From Sinorhizobium sp. 6-70 (lineage in GTDB: Bacteria; Pseudomonadota; Alphaproteobacteria; Rhizobiales; Rhizobiaceae): 33,778 bases of DNA. Under the pieces are notes generated by a model. That model did not search any database. It was not told the DNA's origin and saw only the letters and a program-made list of their open reading frames with translations. Below are positions 17,040 through 24,085 of the stretch, piece after piece; position 1 is the first letter of the stretch; each line of letters opens with the position of its first letter. The stretch is taken from the NCBI RefSeq assembly GCF_030124375.1, contig NZ_JASKLS010000027.1, forward strand, positions 1-33,778. Direction: 5' to 3'. A program made the position numbers and the translations under genes.

Positions 17040-18701
17040 TTACTCCGCAGGTTGCAGCGATCCACCGGCCGGCTGGCCGTAGAGAGGCTTCGACTGGCTT
17101 CCTTCGGCGTCACTCGCCAGCGGTGCGTGGCGTATCGTGAGATAGATATTCAGGCAGCCGGCCAGCGCGCCCAGCAGGAAGAGAAGGCCTCCGATCGCAC
17201 GGGCGATGTAATAGGGTCGCATCGCCACCAGCGAGTCGATGAAGGAATAGGCGAGGTTGCCGTTCTCGGTGTAGGTGCGCCACATCAGCCCCTGGATGAC
17301 GCCCGAATTCCACATGGCGAAGACGTAGGTCAACGTGCCGGCCAGCGCGAGCCAGAAGTGCAGTTCGACCAGCGCCGGCGAATACATGCGTTCCCGCTTC
17401 CACAGCCAGGGGACCGACGCGTAAATCGCACCGAAGGTAATCATCGCCACCCAGCCGAGCGCGCCCGCATGGACGTGACCGACAGTCCAGTCCGTGTAAT
17501 GCGAAAGCGAGTTGACCGGGCGGATCGCCATGAAGGATCCCTCGAAGGTCGTCAGCCCGTAGAACACAGCCGCGACCATCATGAACCGCAAGGTCGCGTC
17601 GTCGCGCACGCGGTGCCAGGCGCCGTTGAGCGTCAGCAGCGCGTTCGCGGCCGAGCCCCACGAGGGGACCAGAAGAACCAGCGAGAAGGTCATTCCGAGC
17701 GTTTGAACCCATTGCGGCAGCGCGGTGTAATGCAGGTGGTGCGAGCCGACCCACATGTACATGAAGGTGATGCCCCAGAAGCTGATGATGGACATCCTGT
17801 AGGAGAAGATCGGCCGCCCCGCGCGAACGGGGAGATAGTAGTACATCATCCCCAGGAAGCCTGACGTCAGGAAGAAGGCGACGGCGTTGTGACCGTACCA
17901 CCATTCGGTCAGCGCATCCTGAACCCCCGAGAAAAGCGAATGGCTCTTGGCGCCGACGAGAGAGACCGGCACCGCCAGGTTATTGACGATGTGCAGCATC
18001 GCGACAACGACGATGAACGCCATGTAGTACCAGTTGGCCACGTAGATATGTGGTTCCTGGCGGCGCGACAGGGTGCGCAGGTACAGGATGAAATAAACCA
18101 CCCACACGACGAGCAGCCATAGATCGGCATACCATTCCGGTTCGGCATACTCCTTGGACTGCGTGATGCCGAGCATGTAGCCGGTGACGGCGAGGACGCA
18201 GAAAAGGTTGTAGCCGATCAGAACGAACCAGGGGCTGAACTGATCCGCGAGCCTAGCACGGCTGGTGCGTTGCATGACGTAGAAGGACGTCGCAATCAGT
18301 CCGTTGCCGCCGAACCCGAAGATCACCCCGGTGGTATGGACCGGGCGGAGGCGCCCGAAGCTCGCCCACGCCCCATCGAATGTCAGGTTCGGATTGACCA
18401 GCAGCCATGCCACCCAATCGCCTATGAAAAGGGCGAATGCGGCCCATGCCATGGTCAGTACGATGCCGGCCTTGCTGGGATCGTCGTAATAGCTGCGCAG
18501 TCGCGCGCTCGAAGGCTCCGGGTCGAAGAGATGACGCATGACCGGAACGGCCATGCCAAGCGACAGGATCACGATGAGGAAACCGTGCGTTGCGATCGGA
18601 TCGCCTCGCCCCCCAGCCGCAATCGCGACCCCCAACAGCGACATGGCAAGCAGAATGGTCAACGCCCCCTGGCGCTCGCCCTTCGTCAATTGCGACAGCA
18701 T
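17040..18701 (-). CDS. fixN: cbb3 oxidase catalytic subunit FixN/CcoN
   Basis: A 553-residue haem-copper oxidase subunit I of the C family with about 12-14 membrane helices. Expected motifs are present: RPVHTTGVIFGFGGN (low-spin haem His), the WWYGHNAVAFFLT segment with the CuB His and the cross-linked Tyr, MWVGSHHLHYTALP (two CuB His), and WTVGHVHAGALGW near the C-terminus. It reduces oxygen at very low concentration and pumps protons. ATG at 18701 is chosen because AGGAAAG lies seven bases upstream; the frame extends 15 codons further without a good ribosome site. The transcript leader has a GGGCGC/GCGCCC hairpin (18727-18744). I see no TTGAT-N4-ATCAA FixK/FNR box upstream. Confidence 0.96.
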   Translation of the reverse strand: MLSQLTKGERQGALTILLAMSLLGVAIAAGGRGDPIATHGFLIVILSLGMAVPVMRHLFDPEPSSARLRSYYDDPSKAGIVLTMAWAAFALFIGDWVAWLLVNPNLTFDGAWASFGRLRPVHTTGVIFGFGGNGLIATSFYVMQRTSRARLADQFSPWFVLIGYNLFCVLAVTGYMLGITQSKEYAEPEWYADLWLLVVWVVYFILYLRTLSRRQEPHIYVANWYYMAFIVVVAMLHIVNNLAVPVSLVGAKSHSLFSGVQDALTEWWYGHNAVAFFLTSGFLGMMYYYLPVRAGRPIFSYRMSIISFWGITFMYMWVGSHHLHYTALPQWVQTLGMTFSLVLLVPSWGSAANALLTLNGAWHRVRDDATLRFMMVAAVFYGLTTFEGSFMAIRPVNSLSHYTDWTVGHVHAGALGWVAMITFGAIYASVPWLWKRERMYSPALVELHFWLALAGTLTYVFAMWNSGVIQGLMWRTYTENGNLAYSFIDSLVAMRPYYIARAIGGLLFLLGALAGCLNIYLTIRHAPLASDAEGSQSKPLYGQPAGGSLQPAE

Positions 18702-19017
18702 TGCCGGACTTTCCTGACTTCTTTTTGGGCGCTGGGTTGCGCCCAATGCGCCCCACCTTGGTTGCCAACGGCTGCCGCGACTAGTGATACAACAGTATAG
18801 GTAACCGCCCGGCCCGCCCGGCCCCCGCCGGAAGCTGCGGAGACCAAATGCCGGCTCGTCATGATGGTTTGGGCTGGCTCCTTAGCCGGCTGACGAGCGC
18901 TCGGATGTCATCCGGCACAACGCCATCTCGTCTCATGAAACGGATGCGGACACGGGACATTCGCCTGCCCCGTGACGATCGTCCGCTGAAACGATGAACC
19001 CAGCCTGAGACTGAGGT
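18702..19017 (-). promoter_or_regulatory. fixN upstream region with hairpins, no FixK box
   Basis: This 316-bp gap holds a GGGCGC/GCGCCC stem at 18727-18744 in the fixN leader and a long-spaced inverted repeat, GCTCGTCA (18854-18861) with TGACGAGC (18891-18898). TGAACC (18995-19000) with GGTTCA (19015-19020) overlaps the pdhA stop and may end that transcript. On the minus strand TATACT at 18794-18799 is a possible -10. I searched by eye for TTGAT-N4-ATCAA on this palindromic stretch and found none. Confidence 0.45.
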
Positions 19018-19995
19018 TCAGTGTGCCGGGAGCAGGATTTCCGTGTAGAGCTCGGACGGATCGGGCTCGGGATCATGCGTGGCAAAATCGGTCGCCTTGT
19101 TGACGATGTCGCGCACCTCGCCGTCCATCGCCTTCAGCTTGTCTTCAGAGAGTTTCCAGTCCTTCAGCAGCCGGCGGCCGACCAGGTCGATGGGATCATG
19201 CTCCTCGCGAACCCGGGTCACCTCATCCTTCGAACGATACTTCGCCGGATCGGACATCGAGTGCCCGCGGTAGCGGTAGGTATGCATCTCGAGAATGTAG
19301 GGGCCTTTGCCGCTGCGGGCATGATCGATGGCCTTTTGCCCGGCGGCGTAGACGGCACGGACGTCCATGCCGTCCACCTGCTCGCCGGGAATGCCGAAGG
19401 ATGCACCGCGTTTCGAGTAATCGGTCTGGGCCGAGGCGCGGCTCATCTCCGTGCCCATGGCATAGCGGTTGTTCTCGATCACATAGACGACGGGCAGCTT
19501 CCACAGGGCGGCCATGTTGAAGCTCTCGTAGACCTGGCCCTGGTTGGCCGCACCCTCGCCGAAATAGGTCAGGCAGACATTGCCGTTGTCCCTGTAGCGG
19601 TTTGCAAACGCGATACCGGTGCCGAGCGACACCTGGGCGCCAACGATGCCATGGCCTCCATAGAAGTGCTTCTCCTTCGAGAACATGTGCATGGAGCCGC
19701 CCTTGCCCTTCGACAGGCCGCCGCGGCGCCCCGTCAACTCGGCCATGACACCGTTCGGATGCATGCCGCAGGCGAGCATATGGCCGTGGTCCCGGTATCC
19801 GGTGATCACCTGGTCGCCCTCTTTCGTCGCCATCTGCATGCCGACGACAACGGCTTCCTGACCGATGTAGAGGTGGCAGAAGCCGCGGATGAGCGTCATG
19901 CCATAGAGCTGCCCGGCCTTCTCCTCGAAGCGGCGGATCAGCAGCATATCGCGATAGGCGTGCAGATCTTTATCCCTGCCGAATTTCGGTGCCAT
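19018..19995 (-). CDS. pdhA: Orphan pyruvate dehydrogenase E1 alpha-like subunit
   Basis: A 325-residue thiamine-diphosphate-dependent E1 alpha subunit, close to the alphaproteobacterial PdhA (motifs IRRFEEKAGQLYGM, FCHLYIGQEAVVVGM, GRRGGLSKGKGGSMHMF, YGGHGIVGAQVSLGTG, YRYRGHSMSDPAKYRS). It would decarboxylate pyruvate or a related 2-oxo acid together with an E1 beta and a lipoyl E2. The ThDP/Mg motif reads F-G-E-G-A-A-N instead of the usual G-D-G; the downstream ENN is kept. No E1 beta, E2 or E3 gene is nearby, so it must borrow partners or do something else. I set the start at ATG 19995 with GGAG six bases upstream; codons at 20010 and 20013 have no such site. Confidence 0.88.
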   Translation of the reverse strand: MAPKFGRDKDLHAYRDMLLIRRFEEKAGQLYGMTLIRGFCHLYIGQEAVVVGMQMATKEGDQVITGYRDHGHMLACGMHPNGVMAELTGRRGGLSKGKGGSMHMFSKEKHFYGGHGIVGAQVSLGTGIAFANRYRDNGNVCLTYFGEGAANQGQVYESFNMAALWKLPVVYVIENNRYAMGTEMSRASAQTDYSKRGASFGIPGEQVDGMDVRAVYAAGQKAIDHARSGKGPYILEMHTYRYRGHSMSDPAKYRSKDEVTRVREEHDPIDLVGRRLLKDWKLSEDKLKAMDGEVRDIVNKATDFATHDPEPDPSELYTEILLPAH

Positions 19996-20013
19996 GATTT
20001 TCTCCGACATCAC

Positions 20014-20262
20014 TTGTCAAATGAGCATGCTCCGCCCAATCGAAGGGTGGTCAGGTCCCGACGGGCAAGCCTATTCATCTCAGGCCGTCGCCGCGACCCG
20101 AGAGCGCTGGTGCGCGGCATAGAGCCAGGAGCCTTGGAGCGTAACCTAAACTTATGTGTAGTACTGTAGCCTGCGAAGATCAGGTGCGGGGCAGGTCGAT
20201 GCGGCGATCGAGGTATCGATCGAGACGGAAACAGTGGGCTGCGCCGACAAGATAGATGCCGT
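20014..20262. other. Intergenic region with palindromes upstream of pdhA
   Basis: No gene is recognisable. GAGCATGCTC (20023-20032) is a perfect 10-bp palindrome about 28 bp upstream of the pdhA start, beside a TTGACA on the minus strand. CGATCGA (20205-20211) and TCGATCG (20216-20222) form a 7-bp stem that could end the minus-strand hypothetical gene upstream. Confidence 0.4.
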
Positions 20263-20616
20263 CTAAAACACCAGCCAGCTTCGAAGAATCCGGAATCCGT
20301 AGATGTACATCGCTCCGAGGAGAGTAATGACACCAAGCGCAGCCACGCCCCGACTGACCGGTCTCGAGGCATGCCGCATGCGGAGAATGTAACGCATCGG
20401 GTCCAGACGAGGGTGTTCGCGTCGTTGTGGGGCTGATTGCGCGCGTGCAATCTCGCCCGCATTGGCTGTTGCCCGAGGCAAGGTCAACAGATTGCCGTCA
20501 CGAACGACCAGCACTATCGAGCCACGGTTCTTTACCGCCAGGTAACTTACTCGGCCCTTCCTTGTGTCCGCCGGGCCCGCGTCTCTGGGTCTTGTGTTCG
20601 TCGGGTTCGTGCGCAT
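20263..20616 (-). CDS. Hypothetical protein with C-terminal membrane anchor
   Basis: A 117-residue reading frame. The N-terminal 85 residues are basic and polar and contain a possible small beta segment (VSYLAVKNRGSIVLVVRDGNLLTLP). The C-terminus has one hydrophobic helix (VSRGVAALGVITLLGAMYIYGF), as in tail-anchored proteins. I do not recognise it. ATG at 20616 has GGAG seven bases upstream, which favours it over longer starts. Its standing is uncertain because neither neighbours nor family support it. Confidence 0.4.
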   Translation of the reverse strand: MRTNPTNTRPRDAGPADTRKGRVSYLAVKNRGSIVLVVRDGNLLTLPRATANAGEIARAQSAPQRREHPRLDPMRYILRMRHASRPVSRGVAALGVITLLGAMYIYGFRILRSWLVF

Positions 20617-20784
20617 GAAGGTTCTCCGATCTGGAGGTTGCCTTGCAGGCGACAAGAGTCGCTCAAGGCGGCCTCCAAGGGTCCTTCGTCTGTCGAGTCC
20701 GAACAAGTTATACGGTCGTATGCCGAGACGCCTTTGAGCCGACAGAAGGACGTTTCCGGCCGAGCCACCAAACTGTCCAAGGAC

Positions 20785-21687
20785 CTACGTCATCCATTTC
20801 TGGTGCTTGGAAAATCGTTCGGCCAAGAGATCGATAAACAAGCGAACCTTTGTAGGTTGATGACTGCGGTTCGGATAGACCGCATTGATACTCAACTCAA
20901 CGGCCCGATATTCCGGCATCATCCGCACTAGCCGCCCTTCGGCGAGATCTTCGAACACTACGAAGCTCGGCGCGAGAAAAATGCCTTGGCCTGTCAGCGC
21001 CATGTACCGCAGCGTTTCGGCGCTGTTGGAGACGAGATTACCTCCCACTTTCGCGCTCTTCTGCTGTCCCTTGGCGTCCTCGAAGCGCCATTCGTCACCG
21101 TAGGGGTAGTAGGTGTAGCGCAGGCAATTATGTTGCGAGATTTCGGCCGGTGTCTTGGGCATGTCATGCGCCCGAAGATATTCCGGCGAACAGACAAGGA
21201 TATGCCGCCAAGCCGTGAGCTTCCGCACGATCAAGGTGGAGTCCGGAAGCGGTGTCGTGCGGATCAGGAGGTCGTAACCATCTTCGATCATGTCGACGGC
21301 CCGCCCGCCCATGTCAAAGTTGACCGAGACTGATGGATAGAGCGCCATGTATTCGCTGACCACAGGCAGCAGGAAACGCACGATTGCCGAACTCGTGTAG
21401 ATCCTCAGCGTCCCGCGTGGCGTGGCGCTCAACGCTGCAGCGGCTTGATCCGCGTCCTCCAGATCGATGAGGATTTGTGCGGAACGCTCATAGTAGTACC
21501 TGCCGGTCTCAGTCAGGCTGACTTTTCGTGTGGTGCGGTTGAGCAACCGTACACCGAGATGGTTCTCGAGTGCTTGTACATGGTTGCTCACCATGGTGAC
21601 GGACATCTTGAGATGCCTGGCGGCGGCGGAAAAGCCACCACATTCCACCACGCGACCGAAGACGACGAGGCTGGTCAGTCGATCCAT
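20785..21687 (-). CDS. LysR-family transcriptional regulator
   Basis: A 300-residue LysR-type regulator: winged HTH at residues 1-60 (MDRLTSLVVFGRVVECGGFS, then AAARHLKMSVTMVSNHVQALE, then LGVRLLNRTTRKVSLTETG) and a periplasmic-binding-protein-like effector domain from about 90. It belongs to the large CrgA/YafC-like subgroup that often acts locally and responds to small molecules or oxidants. The target is not clear. It is divergent from the adenylate cyclase gene, with 155 bp between the starts, so that shared region is the first place to look for its site. Confidence 0.88.
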   Translation of the reverse strand: MDRLTSLVVFGRVVECGGFSAAARHLKMSVTMVSNHVQALENHLGVRLLNRTTRKVSLTETGRYYYERSAQILIDLEDADQAAAALSATPRGTLRIYTSSAIVRFLLPVVSEYMALYPSVSVNFDMGGRAVDMIEDGYDLLIRTTPLPDSTLIVRKLTAWRHILVCSPEYLRAHDMPKTPAEISQHNCLRYTYYPYGDEWRFEDAKGQQKSAKVGGNLVSNSAETLRYMALTGQGIFLAPSFVVFEDLAEGRLVRMMPEYRAVELSINAVYPNRSHQPTKVRLFIDLLAERFSKHQKWMT

Positions 21688-21842
21688 CTTGTCCTCTGAT
21701 TATCCACTGAGAGTTGATGATCCTTTCCGATTTGGGGAGATTATCAAGAAACACGCTTTCTGGCATTCTTCATCTAATCGGCGTGTCCTGCGCGGCCCGT
21801 CGAGACCAAGGTCGGCTCGTCGCCTGAAAGGAGAAGAGGGCT

Positions 21843-23060
21843 ATGGCCAGAATGCTCGACATCGCACCTTCCGAGGATATGGATCCGCGCAACGCTGATG
21901 GCACCGGTGCTCTCCTGGGCGTCATCGATTGGCTGGCCGGCGACGAATGCCATGCGACGGATGAAGCGGGCCTCCTTTCCGGTCTCGGCCGCCGCCTGTG
22001 CGCTTTGGGCGTTCCCATCGATCGCATGACGCTCCACCTGATGACGCTGCATCCGGAATTGATTGGTCGCAGCATCGCCTGGGCACCCGGTGAGCCGGTC
22101 GAAATCTACGACCGCGAGCACGGGTCCCGCGTTGCCACTGCGGACACGCCGCTCCGCAAGATTATGGACACCCGCGAACCGCTGCTGATCGTAGGTCCCG
22201 GCGAAAGCCCGCATGGTCGCTGGCAACATCTTGATGTTTTTGCAAATCGCGGCCTCATGCAGTTGATGATCGCACCGCTCTGCAATGCCGATGGTCCGGT
22301 CGGCGCCGCCGCCTTCGGCACCAGACGGCCGGGCGGGTTCACGGCCTTCGATCGCCAGGTGATAAAGCGCATTTTGCCGGCGCTGCGCAATGCCAGTGAA
22401 CTGCGTATCCTGCGTCAGGTCGAGCTCAGCCTTCTTGATACCTATATCGGACCGATGACTGCGCAGCGCATCCTCGCTGGCCATATCCGTCAAGGCGAGA
22501 TCGAATCCATGGAAGCCGCGCTCTTGCTCTGCGACCTTCGTGGCTTTACCGAGCTCTCCAATCGGCTACCCGGTGAGGCGGTCCTTGGCCTGCTGAACGC
22601 CTATTTCGACAGGATCATTCCGGCGATCACCCGAGAAGGCGGCGAGGTGCTCAAATTCATGGGCGACGCGGTGCTCGCCTTCTTTCCCGGAGAAGCGGCG
22701 AGGGCTTGCGCCTCGGGGCTTTCCGCGGCCCAGGCGATTGTCGAGGAGATTGACCGCTTCGAACATCAAGGCATCGGCCTCAAGGTCGGCATCGCTCTGC
22801 ACTATGGCCAGGTCAGCTACGGCAACATCGGCTCAGGCCGGCGTCTCGACTTCACGTTGATCGGCGCCGATGTCAATCTTGTCAGCCGCATTCAATCGGT
22901 TTGCAGCGAACTTGGCGAAGCCCTTCTGATGTCGGAGCCGTTCATGAGGGAAGTGGAGACGGGCTCCGCGATCTCGGCCGGGCTACATTCTCTCAAGGGT
23001 TTCCCCGAGAAGTTCGAGCTTTTTTCGGTTGTCTCCAACGACCCCGGATCGTTGGATTGA
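21843..23060 (+). CDS. Class III adenylate cyclase with N-terminal sensor domain
   Basis: A 405-residue protein. The N-terminal 200 residues form a GAF-like sensor domain of a kind found in many rhizobial cyclases (GLGRRLCALGVPIDRMTLHL, GLMQLMIAPL, FDRQVIKRILPALRN). The C-terminal catalytic domain has both metal-binding Asp (LLCDLRGFTELSN and LKFMGDAVLAFF, the latter also holding the adenine-selecting Lys) and the DFTLIGADVNLVSRI segment with substrate Asp and the transition-state Asn and Arg. All key residues are present, so it should make cAMP. Soluble; no membrane helix seen. ATG at 21843 follows AAGGAGAAGAGGG. It is divergent from the LysR gene and convergent with the Ldh2-family gene. 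Confidence 0.88.
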   Translation: MARMLDIAPSEDMDPRNADGTGALLGVIDWLAGDECHATDEAGLLSGLGRRLCALGVPIDRMTLHLMTLHPELIGRSIAWAPGEPVEIYDREHGSRVATADTPLRKIMDTREPLLIVGPGESPHGRWQHLDVFANRGLMQLMIAPLCNADGPVGAAAFGTRRPGGFTAFDRQVIKRILPALRNASELRILRQVELSLLDTYIGPMTAQRILAGHIRQGEIESMEAALLLCDLRGFTELSNRLPGEAVLGLLNAYFDRIIPAITREGGEVLKFMGDAVLAFFPGEAARACASGLSAAQAIVEEIDRFEHQGIGLKVGIALHYGQVSYGNIGSGRRLDFTLIGADVNLVSRIQSVCSELGEALLMSEPFMREVETGSAISAGLHSLKGFPEKFELFSVVSNDPGSLD

Positions 23061-23086
23061 TTTATGTCCGTCCGGCGCCAGGTCGA

Positions 23087-24085
23087 CTAGATGTGGCTCT
23101 TGATGGCTGCCAGGATTTTTGCATCCACGGTGATGAAGTCAGCGCCGCTCTTCGCCGCCGGTGCCGATCTCTGGCCTGGTATATATACGCCGAGCTCCTC
23201 GAGGCGCCTGACCTGTTCGGCGATGCGAGTGCCGAAGTCCTCTCCGATCGCGTTCGGGGACAGCGCGATAATGGTCAAGCCGGTACCGGGGCATTCAGCT
23301 CCGGATCTGAAATCCGGCGCGTCGAGTGACCAGGATGCGCCCGACAGGCCGGCCGCCAGAACCTCGACCATCAAGGCAATGTTGGCTCCCCGTGATCCGC
23401 CGAACGCAAGCAGCGCGCCTCGCAGCGCCTTGTGCGGATCGAGGGTGACCTCGCCGTTTTCATCGGTGGCCCATCCGTCGGGAATAGGACGCCCCTCTGA
23501 AGCAGCCCTAACGATGTTGACGAATGCCGTAGCGCTCGACGACTGATCGATGACCAGCGGTCGCTCTGATCCCGACAGCGGAACACCGAAGGCCAGCGGA
23601 TTGGTCCCGTAGACAGCCCGTGCGCCAGGTGCCGCAGCCACCACCGCAGGACTGTTGGCCACCGCAAGCGAGACCAGCCCATCGAGGGCCAGGCGCCTGA
23701 CGTAATACCCCAATTCTCCTGCCGTATAGCTGTGCTTCTGCGTGAAGATTGCCACACCGAAGGTGCGGGCGCGGTTGCCGAGATCCTCGAAAACGAGGTC
23801 GAAGCCGAGTTGGGCGATCCCGCGATTGGCATCCGCGTGAATGAGCGCCGGAAGCCGATGCACGATGCGGGGGCTCGCACGCCCGTCAATGCGGCCGTCT
23901 CGCAAGCTCTGCAGGTAGTCCAGAAAATGTGGAAACCCCAGTTCCTCGCGGCCGACTTCGATGGCAGACAGCGTCGCGGCGACGAGCGACTTTGTCATCA
24001 GATGGCTGGCACCTGCGGAGAGGCAGGCCTCGGTTGCGAGCGACCGAGCCTCCGCAGCGGGCAACGTGATCCGCTCGTCCGTCAT
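23087..24085 (-). CDS. Ldh2/DpkA-family NAD(P)H-dependent reductase
   Basis: A 332-residue member of the malate/L-lactate/ureidoglycolate dehydrogenase family, which also includes the cyclic-imine reductases acting on delta-1-piperideine-2-carboxylate and delta-1-pyrroline-2-carboxylate. Seen: GLVSLAVANSPAVVA, GTNPLAFGVP, DQSSSATAFVNIVRAAS and the C-terminal RIAEQVRRLEELGVYIPGQRS. The usual D-x-x-G-x-x-S-H-G motif with the catalytic His reads I-E-V-G-R-E-E-L-G, followed by FPHFLDYL. The canonical His is therefore missing, and the nearby one might stand in. Its ATG overlaps the stop of the upstream flavoprotein gene (ATGA), so it ends the seven-gene betaine-like operon. A cyclic imino-acid reductase role is inferred from context. 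Confidence 0.82.
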   Translation of the reverse strand: MTDERITLPAAEARSLATEACLSAGASHLMTKSLVAATLSAIEVGREELGFPHFLDYLQSLRDGRIDGRASPRIVHRLPALIHADANRGIAQLGFDLVFEDLGNRARTFGVAIFTQKHSYTAGELGYYVRRLALDGLVSLAVANSPAVVAAAPGARAVYGTNPLAFGVPLSGSERPLVIDQSSSATAFVNIVRAASEGRPIPDGWATDENGEVTLDPHKALRGALLAFGGSRGANIALMVEVLAAGLSGASWSLDAPDFRSGAECPGTGLTIIALSPNAIGEDFGTRIAEQVRRLEELGVYIPGQRSAPAAKSGADFITVDAKILAAIKSHI

